Shown: positions 35,401 to 45,365, numbered from the stretch's first letter. The stretch: 64,000 nt of DNA from Rhinolophus ferrumequinum (GCF_004115265.2 NC_046300.1:37318788-37382787), one strand, 5' to 3'. Program-made: numbers and translations. The notes: generated by a model from the sequence alone, not told the origin.

Positions 35401-38400
35401 AAATCTGGTTGGTGGTAAAATCTGGATGTATAACTATAAATTTACTAAAATGATTGAATTGTATTTATAATGGTATATAAATTTTACCTTAAATAAAGCT
35501 GCCAAAACAAAGGGAGGGGCCCTCCTATTCCTGTCCCCCAACTATTAGTAACCCTAACTAGAGGCAGCTAGTGTTAATCAGGTTTTAGTATTTTAGTCCA
35601 GGGATATCATCTATGCTTATAATACACCTATTTCTTTATCCTCTCTGTTTTTACACAAATGGCAGTCTACTTTATACATGTTCTGTGCCTTGTTTTTTCA
35701 CTTATTTTGGAGTTCTTTTCGTATTACTTACACAGAGCTGCTTTTATCTTTATTTTTTTTTTTATGGCTTCATAGCATTACACTGAAGTTATACCATGAT
35801 ATAGTTAACTCGTTCCTCACCTTTTGTTATTACAAAACTGAAATAAATAAATTTGCATACATCATTTTGTGCTTGTGGTACCATATATATCTGTAGATAA
35901 ATACCTGAAAATATACTGTGTTTCCCTGAAAATAAGACCTATCCAGACAAGCAGCTCTAATGCGTTTTTTGGAGCAAAAATTAATGTAAGACCCGGTCTT
36001 ATATAATAGTAAAATAAGACTGGGTCTTACGTTAATTTTTGCTCCAAAAGACGCATTAGAGCTGTTTGTCTGGCTAGGTCTTATTTTCGGGGAAACACGA
36101 TAATAGAACTCCTGGGTTAGAGTACTTTTATAATGATTTCCACAGATATTACCAATTTTCCCTCCACAGAGTGATTCCAATTTGCACACATACCTGGCAC
36201 GTATAAGACAGCCTATTTTTGCATGCCCATGCCAGTAGTTTAGAATTATGAACAATGCAGCAACGAACAGAGTTGTGATTTAACAGCTACATTGAGGATA
36301 TAATTTTTAGCTGACCAATTTAATTCAAGAAATTTTGAAATCAATGTGAATCCAAGCTATTCCTTTAATTTTAAAATCAAGGTATAATTCATTCAGATAC
36401 AGTGATGAATAAGTACCGCGTGGAACACAGCTGACCCTTGAACAACATGGTTTGAACAGTGTGGGTCCACTTGTACATGATTTTTTTTTTCTAAAATATC
36501 TGTACTGTTTTTGATCCACAGCTGGGAATCCACAGATGTGGAAGGCCAACCATATGCTTTGATCTATACCATTTTATACAGGGGACTGGAGTATCCACAG
36601 ATTTTGGTATCCATGTCAGCGGTGGTTGGGGGTGGGGGGAGGGTGTCCCGGAACCAATTCCCCATGGATACCAAGAAACAACTTAAGTTTTGAGGGAGTC
36701 AAAAGTTATACGCAGATTTTTGACTGTACAAGGATTGGTGACCCAACCCCTGCATTATTCAAGGATCAACTGTACTTATACAATGGAAAACTATTTACAA
36801 ATTAACATGAATAGTTACATGTACATAGTTTACAAATTAACACGAATAGTTACAATCCATCCTGGATTTCAAAAACATATTAAACAAAGAAACAAGTTTA
36901 CAGAAAAAGACACAAAAAATGATACATTTATATGAAGTTTAAAATGCTACATGATAAACTGTTTAAAGCTGTTACATATATGGTAATAATGTAAAATAAT
37001 CAAGTGAATGATAAAAACTAAATTCAGAATACTGACTGCCTGGTGAGGAAAGGGAGGGATAAAAGGAGAGGAATGGGACTAAAGACAGATGATAATGAAC
37101 TACAATTGTATTTGTGCTGTTTTATTAAAAATCAAAACTAAAAATGGCAAACTACTAAGACTTGATAAAGCTTGACGGTGGATATACACATAATACATCC
37201 TATTGTTCTCTATAGTTTCATATGTATAAAGTATTTTAAAATATAAATTTAATAACAAATTAGTTCATAGAAGAAATCCAATGAAAAAGTCAAACTACCG
37301 TGTTTCCCTGAAAATAAGACCAATCCAGACAATCAGCTCTAATGTGTCTTTTGGAGCAAAAATTAATATAAGACCCGGTCTTATTTTACTATAAGACCGG
37401 TATGGTATGGTATGGTATGGTATGATATGATATGATATATGATACCAGGTCTTACATTAATTTTTGCTAGACTAGACTAGACTAGAGCTAATTTTTGCTA
37501 GACTAGAGCTGATTGTCTGGCTAGGTCTTATTTTTGTGGAAATACGGTATATGTTATGCTTAAATTACTCTGGGGCATGCTTAAATTACTCTGGGGCATA
37601 AAGTTTAAAAATGATTCTCAGAACAATACCTTTTCGATAGTCATGAGATTTGAAGATACCAGATATTCCACCAATCCTTACACCTCGGTATTTTACTACA
37701 CCTGCTAAACCTGAAAAATTACACAGTTAAATAATATCAGTACAGGCAAAAGCAATCTCTTTACTAACTGAATGAACAGTTTAGAAGCCTAGAATTCCAT
37801 GCAGTCCTAAAATTATTTGAAAATTAAGTATCATGATGAAGTTACTCTTTTACATAGCAATATGCCAACAATATATAAGGTAGACCAGGGAGAGGAAGCC
37901 TAGAAGCAGATCAGGCAAGAGACTAAGCAGAAAGAAAAAAACAAATGAGATAGGATGTGTTAAGAGGGAAATAGACATAAATTGGTACCTAATGGAATAT
38001 GAAGGTTGAGGTGGGGGAACAGGGGAGTGTCTTATGATAGATTATGTTATATATCTGAAAGTCAACAGGTATAAGGTATAAAGAAGCTGGAGTTTCTGTA
38101 TTTCATTTCTGATTGATCATCTTCAGACAATTTCACCTTTCTATAATATTGCAGTTGTCAAAAGATGATCAATTAGTAATGAAGTACAGAAATTAAATTC
38201 CTGAATTATGTTATCATCAGTAGAAACACCTGTAAAGATTTAAGTAAACAGATGAAAGGACTGTATAGTTTAAAGGGACTAAGACTAAACCTGAATCTAA
38301 CCAGGTCTATAAATCTAAATGCAGATTATCGGCAATGAAAAGGATAAAAGGAACATGTTAAACAACACAAGGAATTCCAATACATAAATCCAGAATGCAG

Positions 38401-40704
38401 GAAACTCTACAAGAAAATTTCCCATTTTCTTCAACAAATAAGTGGCACAGGAAGGGGGGGAAAGAGAGAGAAAGAAAGGGGACAGTTATAGCCTAAGAGA
38501 CTTCAGAATCATGACAAATAAAATGTGTGGACCTGGTTTGGATCCTAGTTGAACAAATAATTGTAAAACAGACATTTTTGTGATAATCAGGGAAATATAA
38601 ATATGAACTAGGCAACAGATAATAAGGAATTACAGTTACTTTCGTTCGGTATAATAATGATACTATAGTTGTATTTTTAAAAATCCTTACTACTTAAAAA
38701 TATGTACTGAAGCATTTACAGGTGACATAATCTCATGACTGGGATTTGCTTTAAAATACTCCAGTCACCTTCTCCCACAAAAACGTTTAGGAGGAGAATG
38801 GGTTGAAATAAGGATGGCAGAATAATAGTTGTTCAAGCTGGTTAATAAGTACAAATATTCATAACACAGGTATCCCCCATTTTTCCAAAGCTCTTATTAC
38901 ACCACTTTGCTTTTATGAAAGATCTACATCAATATCTGTTTTTGCTAACTGAAATAAATGTGAAGAGGATTTTTGCTTTCAGGAAAAAAGGCAAAAAGCC
39001 ACAATAGCGTTCAGCATTTGTTTTGCAGTGAGCCTTAGAGAGGCAGCACGCACCCCAGGCAGCGAGAGTGGCCCTGTCAAGCTCCTTCCCCAGGAACTAC
39101 ACTCAGCCTCTCAGCATCAAGCTGCCTTAGCTTTGAACTGTGTCTGAGCATCTGTGCTTTATCTCCATTTATTTTGTGCATATGTTAGCAAGATGTGTCC
39201 TAAGGTATCAGAAAAGCCTATGGGAGCTCATAAGGCAGTTATAATTTGCGTAAAAATGGATGTGATTAAATGTATTGGTACGATTTGGTAGCTTATTTTC
39301 TGGGTCTGGGAACACTCAAAACTTTTCCATGTAAATTAGTGGTAATTGTTTTTTTTACACCATTTCGGCTTATGAAAGGTTTCTTAGGAATGCTCTACTT
39401 TCAGATAGTGGGGGACACCTGTACTATTCTCTATTTTTGTTTGTGTTTAACACTTTCCATTATAAAAAGTTTATTTGTTTTTAATTTCATAAAAAGAGTG
39501 GGAAAAAATTCAGGGATTGCAAATAATGTGTAAGATCTTTGAAGTTATGTTAACTATTACTTAAAGCACTAGATGAAGCATGGATATATTTGCATGATTA
39601 CCTACTTAAACTAACTATTTTAATTAAATTTCCATGACTGACTACTCAAATTAAGAGACATACCCAAAACACGATACATGTCAAGATGCTGCCCATCTAG
39701 TATATAAATCTTGACAGACTTTTCCATCCCAGGGAACCAAAAACTTACCCAGGAGCACATACCTAAATAATAAATGTTGGGTGCTACCCAGCCACCGTAG
39801 GGTAACTCTTGCAAGTGATTTGAGGCTTCATGGTTTCCTCCAATGAAGATTGTGAGAACTGGGGCCTTTTTCTCTCCAGAGTAATACCTAGAACATAAGA
39901 GTAAAGTTGTCCGTTGGCATAGCAGAAATTAGGCACAGCAAAAAGCCATTAGACATGCCTATATACCTAATTAGGCATAACAAAAAAGCAAAATAAGGTC
40001 CAAGGGGAAAATCTGAGCTCATCCTAAAAAGTTAGAAAGTTCTTGCTAAAGGAATTGCCCATCCTTATCCTTACCCTTAAGAATAAAGGGCTGCCACCTT
40101 GGGTTTCAAGCCAGTGAGGTCAAGAACTTTGTCAGTTCCCTGTTATAAACTTAGCTTTGAGACCGGGAACGAGCCCAGGGCAGGCGTCCCATAAAAACTC
40201 CAGGATCATTCAATGAACTAGTCCCCGAGTCCTATCAAGTACAAGGTACATTAACCTGTCAGCTTCTTCCTTCAGGTTTGCCCTCAGACTGCGACCCCTT
40301 CCCCAACAGACAGGTGAAAAAGACAGGTGAATGAACAGAAGAAAAGTGACATTCACTAAACGCCGGTTCCTAGAAACACAGAGTGAACAAAGACGGGAAC
40401 ACAGGGAGACAGCCAGTCGGTGGCAGAGGGGATTCGAACCCAGTCCGGCTGCTCTTGCTAGTCACACCTCGCACCGCCGGGGCCAGGGACCCGGCCGCGC
40501 ACCTCACCTGTAGAAGGTCTGCATGTGGCGGTACTTGGGTGGCACCGCCATGCAGCGCAGGTCCGCCTCGTTGCGCACCGCCTGGAAGTCGCCGCAGCAC
40601 AGCAGAAGGTCTATGGGCCCCGGGCCGCGCCGCTCCGCCAGCGCCAGCGTCTCATAGATCTTGTCCAGCTCGCCGTGGCAGCAGCCGGCCACAGCCACCC
40701 GCAT
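28779..40704 (-). CDS. DBR1: RNA lariat debranching enzyme, spliced from 8 coding exons
   Basis: CDS = complement of 40508-40704, 39763-39887, 37630-37710, 34937-35022, 32941-33165, 30326-30406, 29924-30069 and 28779-29472; 1635 bases, 544 residues, the human length. It hydrolyses the 2'-5' branch phosphodiester of excised intron lariats in the nucleus, allowing intron turnover. It is a metallophosphoesterase: Cys8 and His10 in GCCHGE, Asp39 in CCGD, Asn84/His85 in GGNHE, His174 in LSHDWP and His226/His228 in SAHLHVKF are all present. The C-terminal third (residues 314-544) is acidic, with a DEEEEEDD run, then a basic [18 protein letters not shown] patch that probably serves nuclear import. 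The C-terminus reads VDDDGAA, a shorter Asp tract than the human DDDDDDAA type. Every intron is GT-AG with consistent phase. No disruption was seen. It is certainly the functional locus, not a retrocopy. Confidence 0.98.
29924..30069 (-). CDS. DBR1: DBR1 coding exon 7
   Basis: 146 bases, [20 protein letters not shown] to GLHTR. The acceptor is CCCATAG and the donor is AAG|GTAAGT. Ends in phase 2. Confidence 0.97.
30326..30406 (-). CDS. DBR1: DBR1 coding exon 6
   Basis: 81 bases, [20 protein letters not shown] to RDFLQ. The acceptor is TTGTCTAG and the donor is CAG|GTAAAA. Phase 0 at both ends. Too short to appear as a long ORF. Confidence 0.96.
30780..31172 (+). mobile_element. LINE-1 3' end fragment in DBR1 intron 5
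   Basis: It contains GAATGAAATACTATTCAACA, GTTACATTTACATGAAAGGT, AGATTAGTGGTTGCCTGGGG and TTATACACTTAAATGAATTT, ending CAATAAAGCTATTTTG. Antisense to DBR1, 5' truncated, no long A tail. Confidence 0.8.
31173..32100. other. DBR1 intron 5, no gene recognised
   Basis: A purine-rich stretch at 31190-31720 contains a 137-codon minus-strand frame with no recognisable product. The part at 31745-32000 resembles a decayed DNA transposon, without a firm family. Confidence 0.35.
32120..32912 (+). mobile_element. L2 element (3' part), split by a MITE
   Basis: It contains TCTTTCTAAAATGACAATCT, GAAACCCAAACTCCAGAGCA, CCTAACCTTTGCACACACTG and a 3' end near GATGTTCGATAAGTGTTTGT, the expected L2 order across about 0.8 kb. 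The 80-bp MADE1-like element at 32469-32548 interrupts it. It lies just inside the 5' end of DBR1 intron 5, antisense to the gene. Confidence 0.8.
32469..32548. mobile_element. MADE1-like mariner MITE, 80 bp
   Basis: Terminal inverted repeats of 29 bases (32469-32497 and 32520-32548), outer ends TTAGGTTGGTGCAAAAGTAA, with two mismatches between arms. A 22-base loop lies between them. TA flanks both sides (32467-32468 and 32549-32550). The length and ends match human MADE1, the Hsmar1-derived MITE, but the centre reads TTTAAAAGGTTAAAAATAAT instead of the MADE1 core, so it is a related but separate derivative. Confidence 0.92.
32941..33165 (-). CDS. DBR1: DBR1 coding exon 5
   Basis: 225 bases, [14 protein letters not shown] to ALMQHQ (75 codons). 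It carries catalytic His174 and the His226/His228 pair. The acceptor is GTTAAAG and the donor is CAG|GTAGAG. Phase 0 at both ends. Confidence 0.97.
34050..34280 (+). repeat. MIR SINE, forward orientation
   Basis: TATGGTCTGATGGGAAGG, TACCACTTAACTACTTGGCA, CTACCTGAGCCTTGGCCTCT and ACACCTGCCTCACAGAAT follow the forward MIR. In DBR1 intron 4. Confidence 0.75.
34428..34675 (-). mobile_element. Rhin-1-like tRNA-derived SINE (copy 1)
   Basis: Reverse orientation. A T-rich tail comes first, then TTTACTGGGGAATATTAGGG, TCTCCAGGGCCCATCAGCTG, a central body, and the tRNA-like head with A and B boxes, ending GGCCACCC. It inserted in DBR1 intron 4. AATATT-like text flanks both ends. Confidence 0.88.
34937..35022 (-). 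CDS. DBR1: DBR1 coding exon 4
   Basis: 86 bases, completing Gly135 and then [20 protein letters not shown] to YKLKQ. The acceptor is TTTAAG and the donor is CAG|GTATGT. Not visible as an ORF because of its size. Found by homology and phase. Confidence 0.96.
35295..35505 (+). mobile_element. LINE-1 3' end fragment in DBR1 intron 3
   Basis: AGTGGATGCCTAGGGCTGGG, AAATGTTCTAAATCTGGTTG and TGATTGAATTGTATTTATAA resemble an L1 3' terminus ending in AATAAAGCTG. Confidence 0.75.
35560..36250 (-). mobile_element. LINE-1 3' fragment, reverse, split by a MITE
   Basis: AATACACCTATTTCTTTATC, TGGCTTCATAGCATTACACT, GTAGATAAATACCTGAAAAT before the MITE and AGAACTCCTGGGTTAGAGTA, CCACAGATATTACCAATTTT after it read as one reverse L1 3' UTR. 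The MITE at 35916-36100 separates them. Confidence 0.75.
35916..36100. mobile_element. Palindromic mariner-type MITE (copy 2), DBR1 intron 3
   Basis: TA flanks (35914-35915 and 36101-36102). Arms begin CTGTGTTTCCCTG and end CGGGGAAACACGA and match almost throughout, with inner AAAATTAATGTAAGACC paired to GGTCTTACGTTAATTTT. About 185 bp, no coding capacity. Confidence 0.9.
36428..36772. mobile_element. Tigger-family DNA transposon, MER8-like
   Basis: Ends CAGCTGACCCTTGAACAACA and TTATTCAAGGATCAACTG are inverted repeats. The middle contains TATCCACAGATTTTGGTATC. This is the pattern of short Tigger2/MER8-type elements. Right flank TA. In DBR1 intron 3. Confidence 0.82.
37298..37547. mobile_element. 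Palindromic mariner-type MITE (copy 3), expanded centre
   Basis: TA flanks (37296-37297 and 37548-37549). Outer arms match copies 2 and 4. The centre has expanded into a pentanucleotide run of GGTAT/GATAT type (about 37402-37440), and the right arm holds a tandem GACTA run and a duplicated segment, making it 250 bp. It ends about 82 bases inside intron 3 from the exon 3 donor. Confidence 0.88.
37556..37597. repeat. 21-bp tandem duplication
   Basis: Two identical 21-base units (37556-37576 and 37577-37597), each starting ATGCTTAAATTAC. They lie between the MITE and the DBR1 exon 3 donor. Confidence 0.93.
37630..37710 (-). CDS. DBR1: DBR1 coding exon 3
   Basis: 81 bases, completing Gly108 and then [20 protein letters not shown] to YRK. 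The acceptor is TTTTTCAG and the donor is AAG|GTATTG. Phase 1 in and out. Confidence 0.96.
38867..39421. mobile_element. Tigger1-type DNA transposon, non-autonomous
   Basis: Terminal inverted repeats CAGGTATCCCCC and GGGGGACACCTG. The inside contains CACCACTTTGCTTTTATGAA, AGGCAGCACGCACC, TGTGCTTTATCTCCATTTAT and ACCATTTCGGCTTATGAAAG. I recognise the order as a Laurasiatherian Tigger1a-like element. About 555 bp, in DBR1 intron 2, no intact transposase. Confidence 0.8.
39763..39887 (-). CDS. DBR1: DBR1 coding exon 2
   Basis: 125 bases, [20 protein letters not shown] to PNIYYL plus one base. It carries the GGNHE motif (Asn84, His85). The acceptor is GTTCTAG and the donor is TAG|GTATGT. Confidence 0.97.
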
Positions 40705-40900
40705 CCTGCCGGCCAGAGGTGGGGAGCGCGGCCCGCAACCCCCGAGAGCAGGGCAAGTCCAGGCCGAAGAGCAAAGACCGGGCTGATTGCTCAGCTCCCG
40801 CCAACATTAACAGAGATGCCGCCTCGTTGACACTCCTGCAACATAACTCACTTCCGGTTCCCAAATCTCGCGAGACAGGGATCGGGAAGGCTCGGTTAAC
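40400..40900 (-). promoter_or_regulatory. DBR1: DBR1 CpG-island promoter
   Basis: A CpG-dense block covers exon 1 and about 200 bases upstream. At 40866-40875 is the palindrome TCTCGCGAGA, a known core element of housekeeping CpG promoters. At 40850-40857 the minus strand reads CCGGAAGT, an ETS/GABP site. No TATA box. Transcription probably starts around 40720-40840, by inference. Confidence 0.75.
40508..40704 (-). CDS. DBR1: DBR1 coding exon 1
   Basis: 197 bases, [20 protein letters not shown] to HMQTFY plus two bases of Arg66. It carries Cys8, His10 and Asp39. The donor is CAG|GTGAGG. The start fits the family N-terminus exactly. Confidence 0.98.
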
Positions 40901-41299
40901 CCTAAGATTCCAGAGAGAGCCTTCAAATGGACCCCGGCTTTGCCTGCCTTCGCGGATTTTTAGTTTTAACAGCCTGACAGATAATAAAAATCACAACCAG
41001 GAAAAAAAAAAAAGAAAAAGAAAAGAAAAGAAGAAATAGTTTAGTGTGATAAAATTCAATGAAGCTAAACAAGTGAACGGAAGCGATTGGCTAATTCTCT
41101 AAGACCAGCCTCTCACAGCAAAGGTAATTGCCTGAAAGTGAATTAGAAGTTAAACACAATTTTTTTTAAAGAAACCCAAAATAAAACTAATTTAAAAACA
41201 AAACTTAAAAACTGAGGATTTTTAAAATTATCGCTACGAAGAGTTTCTAAAATTATCAGTTTTTTTTTGTGTTTTTTTTTTCTTTAAAGGGGCCAGGTA

Positions 41300-41740
41300 C
41301 TCTTCATTTTCCTAGCAAATAGTTGTTTGCATAAGTAGACTGCAAGCTCAACGAAAGCAGATGAATGTCTCCAAAACGCCCAGGAGGGAGAAGTACCAAA
41401 ATGACAATTGAAGAAGAGTGGCCAAGACAGAACCAAGCAAACAAAACACCTCTGGCAAATTTAATCAAGATAATACAGAGAATAGTTAATCTAACTCTGT
41501 TCATCTTTTAAAAAACTAGATAAACAATATTCTACAAACGACACCAAAATTAATGCAAAATGAAGCAAAAGATATAGGCAAAACAACGGCAATAAAAAGA
41601 CACTGAAAAAGTTGTCAAGACATAAATCCATTAAAAGAGATTGTACCCAGAGTGATGTATGGGCAATTTATTTCAAATTTACAAGGAAGATATAATTTTC
41701 ATAATATTTAAATTGTTCAAGAAGATAGAAAAAGATGGAA
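41300..41740 (+). mobile_element. LINE-1 ORF2 fragment
   Basis: ATGACAATTGAAGAAGAGTG, AATACAGAGAATAGTTAATC, GACACTGAAAAAGTTGTCAA and similar A-rich coding-like text resemble L1 ORF2. Decayed. Confidence 0.5.
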
Positions 41741-41889
41741 ATCTAGTATTTCCAATTATTTTTTAATATTTTGTTTTCCTTTTGGATTGTATTTTTGAAA
41801 TATGAAGAATCAATGCTTTTTACAACATTGCTAAATTTAATTTTTTCCATTTGATTTTTAACCTACAGGAATTCTTTTTCTGGATCCTT

Positions 41890-43260
41890 TTTTCCTCCGT
41901 GTAAAAATTTTTAATTGAGGGTTAACTTCAAGTAACATGAACAAATCAAATCTTAAGTGCACATTTTGATGTATTTTTACATATGTAGTCACTCATATAA
42001 CCACCACCCATATCAAGATATATTTCCATCATTCCTCAAGATTCCCTTGTGCATCCTCCCAAGCCCCTTCTCCCAAAAGAAAAACACTATTCTAACCTCT
42101 GTCACTATAGATCAGCTTTGCTTGTTTTAAACTTTATATAAATGTCAATATAGTCTCATACCACTTAACACAGGGATACTTCTGAGAAATGTGTTGTTAG
42201 GTGATTTTGTGTTTGTGTGAACATTATAGAATGTTCTTACACACACCTAGATGGTATAGCCCACTACATGCCTAGGCTATACAGTATAGCCTATTGCTCA
42301 TAGGCTACAAACCTGCAGCATAAGACTGTATAAAACAACACAAGATTAAATCAAGCAGAAGATAAAATGATGCAATCAAGAAACTTCGTAAAGATGTATG
42401 AGACTGCTGCCAGTGTAACACAGCATACTGATTGATAATAAACTTTTATATGTAGAAGGAGTATACTCTAAAACAATGATAAAAAGGATAGGATAGTAAA
42501 TATATAATGTAGTCATTTATTATCATTATAAACTATTATGTTCTATACATAATTGTATGTGCTATACTTTTATATGACTGGCAGTGCAGTAGATTTCTTT
42601 ACACCAACATCACCACAAACACGTGAGTGATGCATTGCTCTAGATGTTATGACAGCTACAATGTCACTAGGCAATAGGAATTTTTCAGCTCCATTGTACT
42701 CTTATGGGACCACAGTCGTATATGAGATTAGTCATTAGCCAAAATGTCATTATGTGGTGCCCGACTGTATATATTACATTTTCTTTTGTGTCTGCCTTCT
42801 TTCACTTGACTTAATGTCTGCGAGATCCATCCATTAAACTGTGCTATAGATAGATATAGACGTAATATGCTGTTTCTTATTGCTGTGTAGTATTCCATTG
42901 TGTGAACATATCACAGTTTATTTATACATATATTTGGGTTGTTTCTAATTTGGAGCTATTATAAATAAAGCCTCCATGCACATTCTTGTAAAATCTTTTT
43001 GTGTATATGGCACTTATTTCTCTTGGATTATGCCCAGGAATGGAATCCTGGTAATAGAGTAGGTATATGTTTAGCTTTAATATACAGTGTCAGTTTCCCA
43101 AGTGGTTGTACTAATTTACACTTTCCTGAGTAATTTAGGAGTGTTTCAATTATTCCAGATGCTCGGCAACACTTGGTATTACCTGTCTGTTAAATTTAGC
43201 CATTTTGTTAGGTGTGCAATGGTATCTCCTTGTGGTTTCCATGTAGATTTTACCACAAAT
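41890..43260 (-). mobile_element. LINE-1 3' fragment, reverse, split by a Tigger element
   Basis: AATTGAGGGTTAACTTCAAG, GATGTATTTTTACATATGTA and ACCACCACCCATATCAAGAT before 42150, and GTGTAGTATTCCATTGTGTG, TATTTGGGTTGTTTCTAATT and AATTTACACTTTCCTGAG after 42771, form one reverse L1 3' part. Confidence 0.8.
42148..42771. mobile_element. Tigger/pogo-type DNA transposon inserted in L1
   Basis: The left end region CATACCACTTAACACAGGGA and right end region GTCATTATGTGGTGCCCGAC show the ends of a Tigger-like element. The inside contains GCCTAGGCTATACAGTATAG and CACCAACATCACCACAAACA. TA-rich joints occur on both sides, and L1 text resumes directly after. No intact transposase. Exact family not certain. 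Confidence 0.75.
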
Positions 43261-44220
43261 TTTTAAGATATCAGTCAATTTGAATTTTCTCCTTTTGAGA
43301 TGGATAGAAAATAATAACTTAATGCCATACCATTCAAAAACTTGTAGTCAATGAAGGAAATAGAAGATTATGAATAGGGGTGAAGAAATGCATTGTGGTT
43401 CAGCTCCCACTCTTCCCACCCCATACCCCATTTCCAGAGACAATAACAGTGAATCAACAAACTTGAGAATTCTCACTGACTTTCTCAAATCCAGAGACAA
43501 TCAAACTAAATAGAAAGCCTTCCCTCCCCCCTTCCTGTTCTGAATGAAGAGAAACTAGAAGGCTGTTGGAGAAAAATGGATAGAATGAACAATGAAGATA
43601 ACTCTTTTTTATAAAAGTGGAGGGCTACTCACTAGAAAGGCAGGTACTCTCAAACTGTATGTGGTTCCATGGGGGAAACAGTTCTCAGATCAGATGTGAA
43701 AGAAACTCCCTGATTCTATCAGAGCAAAGACTGTATCTAGACAGAGGCACCTAACAATATCCAAGACAAAGAAAGAAACGACATGTCAACTATGGAAATA
43801 CGTTTAAAAGAGTATAATCTGGGGTGAGGCTGAGCAGAAGTGTTATTTAAAACTTCTTAGGTACCACCGGACGGCGGTTTGCAAACACCATTCTCCTCTA
43901 AAATAAATCAAGTCTGCTTATTGACGTTATTGATTCCAGGGCAGAGAAAGGACAAAATGAGACTGGATCATCTTGCACCAAGAAAGCAAGGCTATGTCTC
44001 TGAAGAACTTGGGATGTCAAAAGGATACCGATTCAAGGTTTTTCCACTGGCCAAATCTGAAACAATTTCAGCAGCAAAATGCATAATCATAATAACAGAT
44101 TATAGCTGTTGAATAAAGTCGGAATCAATTATTCCATACTGATATACATAGGTAAATAATATGGAAAAGAGAAAGCTCTTATTACACAAGAATGCTGGGG
44201 GAGGATGCTAAAAAAATAAT
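43261..44220 (+). other. Non-coding stretch, possible further L1 sequence
   Basis: No gene recognised. The text at 43870-44120 (CACCAAGAAAGCAAGGCTAT, TTTTCCACTGGCCAAATCTG) may belong to the L1 whose 3' UTR continues at 44745, but this is uncertain. Confidence 0.3.
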
Positions 44221-44740
44221 ACTTTTCCTCCCCCCTTCCAGTTCTTCTGGTTGGGCTAATTATCAAATTAATGGAGACAGATTAACAAAAGAAAATCAAA
44301 TTTTAATATGTGCACAATGGGAATTCACATAAGCACGAAAATTCCAAAGATAGTGAGGTAAAATTGGATAACATGTCATTCTGGACAAAGGAGAAAGGGG
44401 GCGCAGGGGTCTGAGATTTCAAAAGAAATAAGCAATTTACTGGTAGTTGATGAAGAGCAGAACATACATGGCAGGTAAACTCACAAGGGGTGATCTAGTT
44501 ACTAGGCCCCGGCCTGGATTCCTCCCATCCATCATACTCAATTCAAATTAGGCTAAAGCGAACGAACATCCTAAAATTTCCTTCCTGAAGCAAGCCTTTC
44601 CCTCTTAATCTCTTAGGCAGGAAAGAAGGAGGGGCAAAGGTTCTTTCTGAGCCTTGTTTCTTAATAATCAGTTTAGAGTCAGTATCCCAAAAAGCAGCTT
44701 TAGTGTGGCAAAATTTTGGTTTCCTTCAATTGATTGATAC
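44221..44740. mobile_element. Unclassified LTR-like interspersed repeat
   Basis: A C-rich edge (TTTTCCTCCCCCCTTCCAG) and an A/G-rich body interrupt L1-like sequence on both sides. The composition and edge suggest an old LTR fossil, but no family was recognised. Confidence 0.3.
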
Positions 44741-44744
44741 ATAT

Positions 44745-45365
44745 AGAAAGAATGTTGGAGTTAGAAACCATCATTTGACCACCACTATAATCATCATCTT
44801 CACCATTGTAATTGTTTCAAGCGATAATCTTGCAGGAATGCTAAAACTACTGGGTAAAACTTCAGAAGAGTAATAGGATACTTACATAGTCTCAATGTAT
44901 CTATTATTTGAGACTACTTATATAGTCTCAAAGTATCTTTCCAAAAGACATTTATCGTAACAAAGAGAAACATAGGGATTTCACTCTAGTGACAACACTT
45001 TAACAGAGTGATCCAAGTTAGGAATGGACAAACCACATCATGTGCCTTCTGATATGACATATGTTACTTCTGTGTATTTTTGCCAAAAATACATAACCTG
45101 CATCTAATCTTGAAAAACAGCAGACAAATTAAAATGAGAAAGATGTTGAAAAGATGTTTTTTTTAAAAAAAAATGATATGATGGTAATGAAACATAAGGA
45201 TAGTCTGAGAAATATTAATAATTAAGAGGCTGAAGATTCATAACTAAATGCAAAGTGGTATGATAAAAGACATTAGGGCAAAATCTGAATAAGTAAATTA
45301 GATAGTGTTGTATCCATGTTAATTTCCGGATTTTGATATTTTTACTCTGGATATGTAAGGGAATT
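44745..45365 (+). mobile_element. LINE-1 3' UTR fragment
   Basis: CCTGCATCTAATCTTGAAAA, AACAGCAGACAAATTAAAAT, AGTGTTGTATCCATGTTAAT and TACTCTGGATATGTAAGG follow the sense strand of an L1M-type 3' UTR. Confidence 0.8.

Noticed and set aside
28779-40704. DBR1 as a processed pseudogene
   Set aside because: Eight exons with intact GT-AG introns, correct phases, all catalytic residues and a CpG promoter show the functional parent gene.
40383-41039. 218-codon plus-strand ORF over the DBR1 promoter
   Set aside because: It runs antisense through the GC-rich DBR1 exon 1 and promoter, ends in a low-complexity K/R-rich tail from an A/G tract, and has no recognisable domain. GC-rich DNA leaves long chance frames.
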